A stretch of DNA of 64,000 nt from Chamaea fasciata (lineage: Eukaryota > Chordata > Aves > Passeriformes > Sylviidae). The stretch's first letter is position 1. Every line of letters starts with the position of its first letter. The notes beneath the pieces were generated by a model. The model was not told where the DNA came from and did no database searches. It worked only from the letters and a program-made list of their open reading frames with translations. Made by a program: the position numbers and the translations under genes. Below are positions 20,628 to 33,482 of the stretch, in pieces. Location of the stretch: contig JARCOQ010000006.1 of NCBI GenBank assembly GCA_029207755.1, positions 26,866,522-26,930,521 of the forward strand. The letters are read 5' to 3'.

Positions 20628-22941
20628 CTCGTCCCTCCAGCTTGGCAAAGGCTTTCCTATTGTTTCCCAGAAAAGCAGTGAAGTGGCTGGGAGCTGCCAT
20701 CTCTGCTAGGTTTGCTCGGTGTCCCGGGCAGCCTTTGATCCGCAGCGGCTCCAGCCGTCGGGCTGCGCCGAGGGGGAGCCGCGGCAGCGCCGCTATCCCG
20801 CTCCCCGGGGGCTGCTGCCCGGGGTCCCCGCGGGCCGGCAGGGTCTGTCAAGCGCCTGCAGCCTGATGGGGGCTGGACAGTGTGAACGGAACTTCCCACC
20901 ACCATCCACACCCCGGTCCCGACTGGCTGCAGGCGGCCGCTGTCTCCCCGACGGGACGCACCGGGGTTAGCAGGATGGCTTGTTATGCTCTCGGCATCTC
21001 CCAGGGCCGATGTAGAGCCCAGCTGGAGTCCCAGCTCGGCTGACTAAGCTCTGTGTCCTTAGACGGGACAAGACACAGGATCAAAGCAAGGAAACAGGCA
21101 TCAAAGATGCCTCTGTCATCATCTTTTTAAAATCTGAGCTGTGGAGATCGACTTTTAACTCTCTGTGTAGAAACGCTAGAGAAAGATTTCCCAGCAAGGG
21201 ACTTCGTGTTTAGCTTCTAGTTAACGATGAGTATTTTAGAACGGCCCTCAGCTAAACAGCAGTTTAACCAGCCTCAAAACTCGGGGAAAGAAGTTTGCAG
21301 AAAAATGAGACCTCACAAAACACTGGGATTTAGGAGTGCACAAGTAAACCAGCTCTCTCAGCCTGCAGGCACTCTCCTGCTGCTTTTAAATGAGATCCCT
21401 TGTTCTGGTACTCCTCTCCAGGCACTGGGGCGCAGGAGGTATGCCAGTCCAGCTGCTATCAGGTACTGGGGCCATCTTTGCTGTTACTAGTTTGTTGATG
21501 TAGGGGAAATCTTCATGTGGCTCTGAGGGTAATATAACGGTATTAGGTTTCAAGAAAGCAGGAAGTAATAAATATTTTAATAAAATACCTTTCTTCTGTA
21601 CTACAGCATTGGGCTAGGATTGAAGTAAAGTATATATAGACAGAAAGTCTTGCATAGCCAAGACCTCGCAGATTATTTCCAGCTATAGCAGTTGGACTAA
21701 AAAGGAGGCTGAAATGTATAATTTTATATAATCTTTGCCTTGTTTGCTTCTTTATTTCATTATGACTACAGTGGTAACTACTTTTGCAGATGTACTCTAA
21801 TTTTTTTAATAGAAGATGTTCCCTTTTTTTTTCTTTTGAACACTTAAAGACAAAGGAATGACTTCTGAGGGGTGATTTTTCCTGATGGTGGTGAGAATTG
21901 CTGATAATTAAAAAAACCCCAACTAACAAGAAAGCAAGCGATCCTTTCTCTCCCTCTTGCCTTGCTCTCCTGCTTGACTCATCTCTTTCAAGCCTATAAA
22001 GCTGTGCATGAGCACCCAAGGGAAAAGTTTGTAATAGCTATGCTTCCTAGTGCTTGTGGACAACAGAGATGGATATTTTTTTCCACACAATGCTTCTTAG
22101 CACTTGAGTTGGGATCTGAGTTGTTCTTTGACTTGATTCTGAGAACCTCAGGAAGATGTATTACCTGGAAGTGCCAGCTGTTTGTTTGGTTCCTCCCTCC
22201 CCCCCTGTTTTCTGGGACAGTCTGGATAACCCTCCTCGGATCAAGTGGGAAAAATTAGGCTTTGCAATTCCCCCACCACCTTTAGCTCCTAGACTAGAGT
22301 CCTAGAAGGACTCTGTCCTGGAGGGTTAGGCTGAAGAATTGGGACTGACTAGAAGGCTCGTTGGGAGGTACCCTCACTGCGTGTCCTGCAGAGCCTAAAG
22401 AACTCAGCAGGAGCCCAGCACTGGGCAATCCTTGATTCATGGTTATTCCTTGGGCTTTTCTTGATGCATAGTTTTTCTATGTACAGGCTATGCTGGATTC
22501 AAATATTTGTAAAGGGACTTGGAACAAGTCTTATTTGGGGAGAACATTTATGCCAGTCTTTTTCATTGAAGAGCTTTGAACCTTTCCCCAGCAAAACCAT
22601 CGGATCCACATGTTAGCGCTGCAGGGCAGCGCTGCTCTTGTAGAGAGTTGAGTTTGCAGTTCAGGAACTGAGGACCAAGAAATGTTTCAGGAGGTCCTGT
22701 CTGAACATTTACATTCAGCTGGTGACATACACCACAAGAAAGAAATGTCTTTTCCTGGGTTGACCTTAGCTCTTCCTGGAAAAGATCAGCTTTCCCAGAA
22801 GGACAGACTGCCACTCTGACAAAATCACGACTGAAATTATCCAGTGCTCTCATAACAAGGATAATCATATCATTACGTGCCAAGATTTACAATCCAAATA
22901 CTGTCCTATCACTTATGTAAATACAGAGAAAATGGGACCAG

Positions 22942-23072
22942 GGTTGGTGTGTTGTTGTTGGGGTTTTTTGTTGTTGTTGTTGCATTTTTGTTTGTTTGAG
23001 GTTTTGGAGTGGTTTTGGTTAGTTTTTTTGTTTATTTGTTTGGTTGCTTTGATTTTTTGTTTTGTTTCATTT
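22942..23072. repeat. T/G-rich low-complexity tract
   Basis: GTT and GTTT units dominate about 130 bp in intron 1. It is simple sequence with no coding potential. Confidence 0.9.
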
Positions 23073-26000
23073 TGTTAATCACGTGAAATCAAAAATGTAG
23101 GAATTTTGAATTTTGAGTTGATCCGGGAGAACCAGTTTAGACTGCTCCTTTGGAGAGCAGCGTTGCCTTTTGCAGGACGGGGATTGTGTCTGGGTAATGT
23201 GGATCAACATTGCCATCCTGTGGCCGCGGGTACGAGCTGCAGTGACTGGGGAGTGGATGGAAATCAGCCCAGCCGTCTCCCGTGTTCCGAGAGACGAGCT
23301 GGTTTTCTGTCTTGAAAGAAGTCTTTGGTTGATCCCCAGCAGTGTGAAAATAACATATACCCTTGGCTCTTCTCGGTTTCCCTCCGCTCTTTCTCTCTAG
23401 GTCGCGTAGAGCACTCACCTAGGAATATCGTAAATTTCTGAACATGTATTTCGATTTAGTCTCTGAACATTGATTTTACCTTGTCTTTAGTGGCACAGTC
23501 AATGAAACCTTTCTTTATAGGAAGCCAGTGCTTGGCAGTTAGTGTTTGGAAAATTGACTCCTGAAGTTCTTCAGAATTCGTTTTCTGATTTTTTTTTTTA
23601 ACCACTAAAATGCACAAGAGAGATTTCAGCATTTCAGTCAGAAACTTTCAAAATCTATGTAAACTCAATGACTTGTTCCTCCCGGAGCAAACCCCTGTGA
23701 AGAGTTTAGCAAATCCTACAGAGCATTACCTAGCTTTTACTGTACACACCCATGTTTCTATTTTAGCTAGCAATGTCCTAAGTATGCAAGAAATTAAGGT
23801 TTGCTCAAACTCACACTGCATGTGTCATGCTAATACTGGGTTTCAACTTGCATAAATCTACTGGCTTCAGCAAGGCTACACCAAGTTATGGATTGACAGA
23901 CCAGAGTTAGGAACTGAATCTGATGTATTTATCCAGGGATGAGATTTGGATAGCTGGGGACAAAGACAACTGGTCTGCCATAAGGAAGGCAAAGGAGTTA
24001 AAAGGTGCATACAAAGGTGTGTGTGATTGCAAATAAAGAAAACCAGGATAGGTGTACCTGCTTGGTGTTGTGGGAATGAGTAAACTCTCTTGCCCGCAAG
24101 TGTGAAATGGTGCCTGTGTCAAACCTTGAGTCAGGCATGGATGTGTGAGGGTATGCGGTGATGGCACTAGCATTCTTAAGTCAGAAGCGTGATGTGACTA
24201 AATTCAGTTCAAATAGGTTTTGAATACGAGTGATGGTGAATCCTTAGTACATTATTCTGTCTTTCACAGTGGAGAAATGTTGCACTGGGTCTTGATGAGA
24301 TTAACGGGTCATTGAGGAGAGATCAAAGCTCTGGGTTGTAAAAGAAGAGCCAGATGGAGAAAGCAAATTTAGTTAAGTCCTTGTGTTTTGAAACTGTAAA
24401 GCTACATTGAGACACTCATTGATTTCAGTGTCAGCCCAACCAAGACAGCAAGTTCAAAGTAGCATTTTGGAAATGCCATCACCTCTATTTACATCATCGG
24501 GCTTCAGTCCTCACTTACACACACTGCTCTGCAATAAGTCCATTTCAGCAGAACTTCTGGCATGCAAGTGATGAGCTAGCTTTGGATTTTTTCTCCTTCT
24601 GTGCTGCATCACTTGCACTGCATAGTCTGGCAACACAACACAAGATGGGGAGAGAGTTGCCTTTTCAGTCAGAAAAAGGAGGGAACTTGGCAAAAGTGGC
24701 TTGTGGATCTTGGGATATTAGGAGTCAGATCAATAAAGCACACCATGGTAAGTCTTAAAAGAGTTACAGAGGGTTACTCTATTAGATGAATAATGCAGGA
24801 TATAAATGTGATAAAAATGAGTAAGGAGGCTGAAACCAAGGGAACTATTTGATATCCAAGAATCTGTTATTGATGGGAGACAGACACATAAACACATGGC
24901 AATTATTGCTAATTGAAGAATCAGACAAGATGCCTTGTCTCCACTGGAACATTGTTAGCTGAATTTCTGAAGGTGTCTGTATGTGTCTTTGAAGCAGGTA
25001 GTCTTCCAATCCTGCTTCTGAAACCTTCATGTTTGAGTATAAAATCCTTTTGCTCTGCAAAGAGGTGCTGTCTGCTCCACCCATTGCAGGAGAAAAGCAG
25101 GACTAGATCAGAAACACTCCTTGGCATGTTGTAAGCATTTAGCTCCCATATGGCACTGCTACAGTTGTAATAACTAGACACATGTACGTGCTTTCATATC
25201 TCAGCATCAGGAACTGAATACCAGCGGATGAATAGAAGCTCTCCAGAACCTTTGAAAAGTACTCCCTGTCCTAGCACATCATTCTTTATTTTGCTCCTTG
25301 GTCAGTGTTTCAAATTAGGGGCTCTTCTGTGCAGTGTTTTTTAATATTTATTGGATTTAGGCCAAATCCAGTTGCTATTAGAAGTCACCAACAAAACATC
25401 CATTGGTTTCAATGGGAGCAGGGATTGTAGGATCTTCTCCTTTAGAAATGACCTAGCATGCTGCTTGAGGGTTTTATGTAGAAATGTCATTACATGGCAC
25501 AAAAATTACATAGATGGTGATTGCTATTGTTGCCTCTATAAGAGAGATGCTTTAGGATTATAGGTCTGAAAGCTGAAATAATTGCATGTGATCTATGACT
25601 CTCTGCACTGTTGGGGAGAATAGATGCTCTGTGAATGGCACTGCTGGCCTGCAGTCTGTCATGGATTTATTTCTTTGGAAAATTTCAGCATGTGTTTTAA
25701 ATAGCGTGTCTCTCAATCAAGGGAATTCTTGCTAAATAAGCAATAAGCACCATTGTGTTACATTGTATTCTGTAAGCTATATATACACGTATGTACCATG
25801 GCAAAACAAAAATATCACTCAGGGTTGTACTATTTGTAATAAGAGTAGCTTTAAGATGTACTTTTTCTCCCATAAAAGCTGCTTGCAGCTGAAAGGTCAG
25901 AACTTACTGCAGTAAGATGTTACATCTTCATTGATGCTTGTGAGGGTGCTGCCTCTGTGCAGGGGTGTTTCTGTGGACTCTGTCCTAGAGGCTACAGTGA

Positions 26001-26330
26001 GAAGCAGAGCTGCCTTCAGGCTGTCGGAAAGGGGATGCACGAGGACTTGGCTCCTCACAGTGCCAGTGGAGAGGAGAGGTCATGGTGTCTCATCTGCCTG
26101 TGATCAGACTATGGTCACACACACCTTGTGGCAGTAGGTGGCATGAGTCTCACTCGGCTGTGGCTGTGAATTGGGATCCCGGGACCATTCCTCTTTGCGG
26201 CACTACGTGGAGCGATGGGAAGCTGCACTTGGGTGCTGCAGAAGAGGGTTCCTCCTAAGTCTTATACAGTTGTCAGTCCATTAACTGTCTCTCTCTTGCT
26301 TTCTCCTTTCTGTTTCAGTTGTTGGTAGCT

Positions 26331-26379
26331 ATGGCTACTCCCCCACAGACGTTCCTGATCCTGGGATGTTTTCTCACAG
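26331..26379 (+). CDS. PDGFRA: PDGFRA exon 2, coding part (residues 1-16)
   Basis: The exon starts at 26319 after TTTCTGTTTCAG, leaving 12 nt of 5' UTR. The ATG at 26331 has strong context (G at -3, G at +4). It encodes the start and hydrophobic core of the signal peptide (FLILGCFLT). The donor is ACAG|GTAACG, phase 1. Confidence 0.97.
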
Positions 26380-26801
26380 GTAACGTTCCTCAATCCTCTA
26401 AGCATCTCCACCCCTAATTCTTCACAGATCTGTATTTAAACTCGCTTTCATTCTGCCCACAATAACAAATGCCACATGGTTGCCAGCTGGTCACAGACCT
26501 GGTTTTTCTGCTTCTCCTTCCGGCAGGCTGTGACAAGACCTACTGAGAAGGCAGTATTTTCGCTGGCCCGTACCGGCCACTTTGGCTCCCCTGTGCTGCT
26601 ATAACCTCCCACCCGACTTGTCTGAGTGTGCAGGGGGAGTGAGCCTGCCCACCTCCAGCTGCCCCACGCCCGCCCCGCTGGGCATTCCCCGGCAGCGGTG
26701 CCGGGCAGGCTGCCCGTGCGGGCTCCGCGCACCCCGCCCCGCCGCACCGCTCTCACCAGGGCTGCCTCCCAACATCTGCCAAACGAGGGGCGATGGGACG
26801 G

Positions 26802-26838
26802 CTTTCTATATTTGCCACAGGGTGCCAAATATAGAAAG
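26802..26838. repeat. Hairpin with perfect 13-bp arms in intron 2
   Basis: CTTTCTATATTTG (26802-26814) and CAAATATAGAAAG (26826-26838) are exact reverse complements around an 11-nt loop. The hairpin lies just after a GC-rich block (about 26590-26770) inside an otherwise ordinary intron. Confidence 0.9.
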
Positions 26839-27733
26839 GGCCAGGTAACACTGGGCAGGAGTGGAAAAGAATTTCAAAGACGATCTGGATTCCTGGTGCT
26901 GGTTTATTGCAGAGTGTGCCAATTTCACTCAGTGAGCCTAGGTGCTTGTTTATTGTACAGGTCATTTGGTAGACTGAAACCACAAACATATTTCCTTGGT
27001 GTTTTCCTCATATTGTAGGGTTTGGATCCTCTAATTTTACTTCTGAGGGTTGGACCTGCACCAACCCACCTGCAAATTATCTAGACTTGCAAATCTGAGC
27101 CTATAACTGGAGATTGCATCTGGAAACCAGTGCCATCTACAACATCTAGTTCAGTGAATGGCAGTTTTATTTGGCTACAAGCCCTCTGTACATTTTGGCT
27201 AGCAGTAGACCTGCTGTAAAAGCTCCTGCTCTGGCCTTTTGCAGAAACTGAAGTCAGAAGTAAAATGCAGGTTTTAATCTTGGGAAGCAGTTTCCAAATT
27301 TCAGCTGTGAGCTTACTTGAAGGCTATCAGGACTGCTGATTTCCTGACCATGGCTGTCAGAACGTGGGAGATATCTGTGACCCAGGGCAGCCAGGGTGTG
27401 GAATTCACTGGTCTGCAGTAGAGCTGTGTACACCTTTGGGGCTGGAAAACTGTGGTGTGGATTGGGAGCTATCTCTAACTTCACCTCTGTCTTTCACCTC
27501 TTGATTTCACAAACAGAAGTCAGCAAGCAAACACTTAACATTTCAAAGGAAAGTAATTTGCTATTCCTTGGGCAAAGCTGTGGCTTTTAACAAGGGCAAA
27601 TTTCCTGGGACATCAGCAGGTCTGAAGTAGTCAGAAAAAAAAATCTGCTCTGGATCCTTTCTTCTTCCTTTCACATGCCTGTGCTGAGGCTGTTTTGTGT
27701 ATTCACATGGTATTTGTTTGTGTCTTTTTGCAG

Positions 27734-28048
27734 GACCATTCCTAACATTTTGCCAGCTTCCTCTGCCAACTATTGTTCCCAATAGGAATGAAATGGTGGT
27801 ACAGCTGAATTCCAATTTCACACTCAAATGCTCTGGAGACAGCGAAGTGAGCTGGCAGTACCCAGTGACCGAGGGAAACCACAGGATAGACATTAGACAT
27901 GAGGAAAACAACAGTGGCCTCTTCGTGACAGTGCTCGAAGTAGGAAATGCCTCGGCTGCTCACACGGGCTTGTATGTTTGCTACTATAATCACACACAAG
28001 TGGAGGATGGGGAAGTGGAAGGGAAGGACATCTACATCTATGTGCCTG
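27734..28048 (+). CDS. PDGFRA: PDGFRA exon 3 (residues 17-121, Ig domain 1)
   Basis: The acceptor is TTTTTGCAG and the donor CCTG|GTAAGT, with phase 1 at both ends. It carries the end of the signal peptide and Ig domain 1, with the paired cysteines in FTLKC and GLYVCYY and several N-glycosylation sequons. The open frame runs on into intron 3 as far as 28188, but the consensus donor marks the exon end. Confidence 0.97.
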
Positions 28049-30775
28049 GTAAGTGGGGGATGCCACAGCCGTACCTGGAGGTTTGGATGGAAGAGGTGAA
28101 CCATGGCTGTTTAGAAGAGGTGAATTGCTGCTGGAAATTTACTGTCAGAGGAAGAGAAATAACCCAAGGGCCATTTCCTCATGTGTAAATCAAGACCAGT
28201 CCCTGGGAATCTGTGGATATATTCTTCTTTCTTTCTATGGGTTTTCACTTTTTGATGAGTTATAGTTGAACTCACATGAAGAGATGAACTCAGAACTTTA
28301 GAGCTGAGGTCTTCTGACCACCAGGGGCTGGAGAGGACACCTTGGTGGCCAGGTCAGCTCATCTGTGGGAGTATGTGTAGCCTTCAGGTCTGCCTGGCTC
28401 TCAGGTGGTAATTAACAGAAATGTCAGTCTTTTCAGGGGGCACTTGTGTGGATATTTTGGGATGTGTACTGACCGAACCAGTGCCATGTATGATACTAAT
28501 GCTGCTGCCAGATGAGGAAGGCCATATCTTGTTCTCAACCTGAATTAGGCTTGTACTAAGAACTGGGAAAAGTTCATGTGTGCACTGGGAAGCATAAAGT
28601 AATGTATATGTCTTCGAGGTAGCTGTCAGAAGGAGGGGAAAGAAGTGTTCTTGATGGCCAGTCTGATGCAAGATTAAACACATGGGGGCTACTGTGGAGT
28701 GCCCTGTAATTTCCAAGGCAAACACAGCCTTTCCCAGGCCCTGTGTTGCATTTCTTTTTAGCGGTGGGAAACTGTTGGACTCAGAAGAAATGGCATCCCT
28801 TCTTTTTGGAAGTGCCTATTTCCAGCTTTGTCCTCCCACCCCCTTGTTCTGACTGGAAATCTGCTTAAAGGCTTTCCACAATATCTATGGGATGAAAATC
28901 TTTATTGTCATGGCTGAGATAGGCACCAAAGGCTGAGCCACGACTGACTGCTTTTGTAAAGCCCTGTCTGGATGTTTCCTTGGCATTGGCAGGGCTTCAG
29001 GGGGTGAGGGTCACAACTGCAGGGCCAGAAGAGATCAAGCCACTGGATTTGAAGTAAACATTTTGAACAGGGAACAAAAGAAAGGAGATTGCAAATCATC
29101 CTGCAAAACTGCAGCATGTTCTGAAGGAGATGATGTCTGCAATGACAAGGAAGATTCTGGAAGGGCAAAAAGCCAGGAAACAATAACAGGACTTGTTTTA
29201 AAGGCTATTTTCCAGTGGCATTATGTTTTTGCTGTTGACAGTGTGTGATTCAAGGACAATGAAGACTTCCAAGACTTTCTCTCCATTTGCCACAACAAAT
29301 GTAAATTGTTTGCATTTGTTCTTGAAACAAGATGTTTCAGCAGAGGCTGCTAGCTTTGGCATATACATCTCAATATCCAAGCAGCTCTAACCAAATTACC
29401 AGAAGACGTTGTTTATGTTAAGCAGTCTTGCAACTCACCCAGTGGAGGAATATAAAGACAAGAGATGGAAGATTTCTTCAAGCGGACTTTTTGGTTTGGT
29501 TTTCGAAAGCCTCTAGACATCAGCCTACCAGATTTGCAGGGCAGAGACACCCTGTAATTTTTTCCACTTGCTAACCATCAAGATGTCATAAATGCAGAAA
29601 CATATCCTTTTCTCCAAATTATAGAGAATGTCTCTGTTTCCACTATGAACTCTGTCTTTACAACTGTTTTTCCTGCAATGAATTAGGAGGGCAATGGGTG
29701 GCAGCAACCCACTTTAGCCAGGAAGGATTACATTGGGACTTCACATAATATCCTATTTTCACTAACAGCACATAGAAAACCAAACTAGGTGAATCTCATT
29801 TCTGTTTTAAATTACAGTGGGAAAATGAATACATGGAGTTGGCAGCATTTTTGGGACGGAGTGCTGTGTTTGGAATATTGCTACAAAGAGTCTGCCAGTG
29901 CAGCAGAAAGTCTATTGTTGGAGGGATTTGGATGGCTATTTATTAAATTTTATTATAAAGCTTTGCACAGAAGCTTCAGGCTAGCAGGGATTATTTGTTT
30001 ATTCTGAATGGCCAAATGGAGACGATTTCAGGGCTATGCTTTTTATGCATAATGTTATGCAATTATGTTTTAAACTCAGCCTTTGGATTGGCTGGGTAGG
30101 AAAGTTGGCAAGTCTTTTGTTGACTTTAAAAGAAATAAAACTACCAGGTCCTTGTTTGCTTTTTTTCCTAGTTGAATGCCATATTTTGAAAACCACATGC
30201 TGTGACCATAATTAACTATGTCTCATAAATGTAATGTTGGACATGTTAGAAATACATGAAGATAAGTACCTTGAACTATTTTTGATGAAATGTGGCTTTA
30301 GTGGTGTTCAACATAAACAGCATGAAACTTACTTCTTTTTTTTTTTTTTTACTTGGAAAGTGTTTGGATTTTTTATTTTATTTTTATTTTCTCCTCTGCT
30401 TATATATTGGTTAGGAGACAGCTACTAATAAAAAAGGGGAAAAACATCTAACTTAAAATCATGTGAGTTGTGATTAATAACACATAAAATTTTGAGGGGA
30501 GGATCTTTTGTCTTTTTCATTTTGCATCCTGAATTGTCACAAAGGAACCAAAGCCCTCTCCTGTTTCGTGCTTAGGAAAAATGTTTTGTTACATGTCACA
30601 TCAAATAGCTAAAATGGCATACCACATGAAACTAGCAAACCTCACCTGCAATTTCTGAAACATTGTGAGAATGAACTGTGCAGGTTTCACTTATGACCTA
30701 TAAGTAGTCATTGATATGCAATTCTTGTACTTGCTACAAACAAGACAGTGTAAAATTACCTCTTGTTTTTTACAG
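28049..30775 (+). other. PDGFRA: PDGFRA intron 3 (2.7 kb)
   Basis: It is bounded by GTAAGT and TTTTTTACAG. It contains a poly-T run near 30333-30349 and a POU-like cluster TATGCATAATGTTATGCAAT (30046-30065). I see no coding sequence. Confidence 0.8.
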
Positions 30776-31039
30776 ACCCAGACATGCCTTTTGTTCCTTC
30801 TATACCAGAAGACCAGTTCATCCTAGTAGAAGAAGGTGATCCTGCAGTTATCCCTTGTCGGACAAGTGACCCAGATGCTCAAGTGACTTTAGTTAACAGT
30901 TTAGACAAGTCTGTGTATGCTCTATATGACACCAAACAAGGCTTCATAGGGAATTTTCCTGCAGGCTCATACACATGCAAAACAATGGTTAAAGGCGTGG
31001 AGTTCAAGTCTGATGAGTTCCTCATCTATATTATAAGAG
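30776..31039 (+). CDS. PDGFRA: PDGFRA exon 4 (residues 122-209, Ig domain 2)
   Basis: The acceptor is TTTTTTACAG and the donor AGAG|GTATTT. It encodes Ig domain 2, part of the ligand-binding region, with cysteines in AVIPCRT and SYTCKT. Phase 1 at both ends makes it a symmetric exon. Confidence 0.97.
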
Positions 31040-31727
31040 GTATTTATTTCTGTCCATTGGAAAAAAAAAAGAAAAAAAAGAAAAGGTGATTGTGTTCTTT
31101 CTTCACACTGTAAGAGCGCCAGCATCATGGAGTTATATCAGATATTTCTCCAATGATGAGCTCCTTGTTTGTCTGGCATTACTACCAGTTACTTAGTTGC
31201 AAGTTTACTTAAAATTTTGATGAAAATAACGTGTCTCTCTAACTATCTTCTCTCCAAAATTATTGCAAGAAAAATGTTTTCTAGTCTATGTATTTTCATC
31301 CTATTTGCTGAAACACAGCTTAAAAGACTGGTGTTTCCCAGTGGCTTTGAACTGTAGAACTCTGGGTAGCCTGAAAACCATAATGATTTAATTATTTTGA
31401 AAACATTTTTCCTGACCATCAAGGAATTCTCAAAGACAGCCACTGATTAGCAAAATGGGAAATTGCTTTTATACCCAATGCCTTTTTACGGGGAGATTTG
31501 AGACAGAAACCTCTAATTGAATTTTTATTTGTGGATCATTTCTTTGTGGGATTAAACTCAATGCCTGTGCAGTTCATGCTTTAAATAGAAATTGTTTATA
31601 TTAGTATAGATCAGCAGTACTTCTTACTGAATTTTTAAGGTGATTCCTCAGTAGAGGAAGTGAAATGGAAATCTTCCTCTGAGGCTGCACCATGTGAAAA
31701 TTGCAATCTTTTAAAAACTAAATGAGA

Positions 31728-31754
31728 TCTCTCTCTCTCTCTCTCTTCTCTTAG
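31728..31754 (+). repeat. (CT)n microsatellite forming the exon 5 splice acceptor tract
   Basis: About ten CT units run directly into TCTTAG, the exon 5 acceptor. The length of the polypyrimidine tract therefore depends on an unstable repeat. Confidence 0.9.
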
Positions 31755-31885
31755 CTACTTCACAGCTGCCTGTTGAAATTGAAGCTCTTAAAACTGTCTA
31801 CAAAACAGGCGAGACCATCGTAGTAACTTGTGTGGTCTTTGACAATGAGGTGGTTAATTTACAGTGGAATTATCCTGGGAAAGTG
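31755..31885 (+). CDS. PDGFRA: PDGFRA exon 5 (residues 210-253, Ig domain 3 first half)
   Basis: The acceptor polypyrimidine tract is itself a (CT)n microsatellite ending TCTTAG; the donor is AGTG|GTAAAT, phase 0. It encodes the Ig3 strand region with the first cysteine in VVTCVVF and the conserved tryptophan in LQWNYPG. Confidence 0.96.
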
Positions 31886-33208
31886 GTAAATATCTTTTTT
31901 TTTTTCTCCCCTCAGTGTTTGTAGTTACCTATTAGGCAAGCAAGTGGGGTTGTAAAATATTCTTTTCTTACCTGAATGAGGACAGCTGAGAAGAGAAAAT
32001 GAAGTAAGTTCTTTTAATTTTAGATTACCATAAGAGAAAGTCATTCCCAAAAGGTAAATTTGCTGTTAGTAACTAAGCAAAGCATGAGAAAAAGGTGAGG
32101 TCTGGCTGAGAAAGGAATGCTGTCTCTCAGGTCTTGTGCTGCTGCTGCAAAAAAGAAATGTTGTGGTAATAGAAAGATCTAGCTGTGTTGGACATCTGAG
32201 TAGAGCTCTGCTGCTGAAGATCTGAACCTCTAAAACAGTTCTCTTAAAACCTGGTTCTTCAGGATAATAAAGGACAGTGAAGAATCAAGTCTATAATCTT
32301 AAGTGTTCTTCATTATGCAGATGCAAACTGAAATGATTCTCACTGAATTTACTAATGAGAAACATCTAGTAAGAAAATCTTGAAACTTTTGTAGAAACCT
32401 GAAATTTTTCAAACTGCTTTAACGTCCTTTTGCAGTGAAAACTTTTATTCGGTGAAACTTGGCTAGGGCCAGTCACAGGCAATTTCAGAGTATCCCATGT
32501 AAAAAGTCTGGTTGCTGAAGGAATGATGTAATTGAAGTGTACCTACCTGTTACTCCAAATCCCACCTTTTGTTTAAGTAAGTTAAGAGTCCAAGAGGAAA
32601 AGTTATTTGAGCAAGTTTTGTTTTGTTTCCATCTTACACATCAGTAGAGTGTGTGCTACATGCCACCTTTAAAAACTAGCCCCAGCATATTTTTTGCCAG
32701 CCCCTCATGATAACATGGTCTGTCATTTTCACCATCTCTTTACTCTCAGGAGTTTTCTCCTAGTCAGCAAATTATTCTTGTTTTGAGAGGAGGCAAAACA
32801 TAGCATCTATTAACTGGTTGCTTTATGTCTGGTGAAGGGGATAAAAATTAATCTAACTTCATGGACACTGAACAAAGGCGACTCAAGTAGCTTTTACATC
32901 TGAGGAAAAGGTAGTGCATAAAGAGTGAGTTGTTCCGTCAAGTTGCTTACCCAAATTTTAATAGGTATTTATTTCTTGTAAACAAAATACGAGGTCTAAA
33001 CCTTCTGTGCCTGCCCCCCAATGGGTGCATTTTTATAGGTACAGCTTTTCTGTTGTGGCTGAAAAAGGCATTCTTCCCTGAGTAAACAAGTCTTCTGCCA
33101 TACAGGATTTAGATGTTTGTTCTCACTTCAGGGGTATCAAAGATCCTCGGTGATGTGCTTTCAGCTCAGTTACTTAAGCAAGGTTTTTTTTCCTTCTCCA
33201 AACTACAG
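31886..33208 (+). other. PDGFRA: PDGFRA intron 5 (1.3 kb)
   Basis: It is bounded by GTAAAT and AAACTACAG. I see no coding or structured feature in it. Confidence 0.8.
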
Positions 33209-33380
33209 AAAGAAAAAGGTCTGATAAAACTTGATGATATCAAAGTCCCATCGCAGAAGCTGGTTTACACCTTGACCATTCCTGAGGCATCAGTGAAAGA
33301 CACAGGGGATTATGAATGTACTGCTCGGCATGCAACCAAGGAGGTTAAGGAAAATAAGAAAGTAGTCATTACAGTTCATG
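33209..33380 (+). CDS. PDGFRA: PDGFRA exon 6 (residues 254-310, Ig domain 3 second half)
   Basis: The acceptor is AACTACAG and the donor CATG|GTATAG, phase 0 to 1. It contains the second Ig3 cysteine in the typical DTGDYECTA signature. The following intron is only 102 bp. Confidence 0.97.
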
Positions 33381-33482
33381 GTATAGTCTGATTTTAGTGT
33401 CCAAAATTATAACCACAATGGAAAACACCATTCTTGAAATATGTTGCATAGTGTTGCTTACTAAAGGCTTTTTCATTCACAG

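Larger units (their letters stand above)
14500..20960. promoter_or_regulatory. CpG-island cluster around the PDGFRA promoter
   Basis: CpG-dense, GC-rich blocks are visible by eye at about 14515-14880, 15680-16080, 16290-16520, 17630-18110, 18600-18690, 19160-19440 and 20080-20960, separated by AT-rich or homopolymer stretches. Most of the window outside is CpG-poor. Multi-island domains are typical of developmental genes regulated by Polycomb. Exon 1 lies in the middle. The distant 14.5-14.9 kb block could be a separate promoter, for example of a non-coding transcript, but I see no gene there. Many long open frames here are GC artefacts on both strands. Confidence 0.75.
18940..26318 (+). other. 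PDGFRA: PDGFRA intron 1 (7.4 kb)
   Basis: It is bounded by GTAAGAG and TTTCTGTTTCAG. The first 2 kb continues the CpG-rich domain; the rest is ordinary intronic sequence. It contains a pyrimidine tract (19065-19156), a purine tract (20553-20627) and a T/G-rich tract (22942-23072). No coding exon is supported inside. First introns of this gene carry enhancers in other species, but none can be pinpointed here. Confidence 0.85.

Noticed and set aside
22563..22883. 106-codon minus-strand frame in intron 1
   Set aside because: No recognisable family or transcript signals; considered chance.
28049..28188. Extension of PDGFRA exon 3 into intron 3
   Set aside because: The frame stays open, but a consensus GTAAGT donor at 28049 and phase-matched exon 4 define the exon end.
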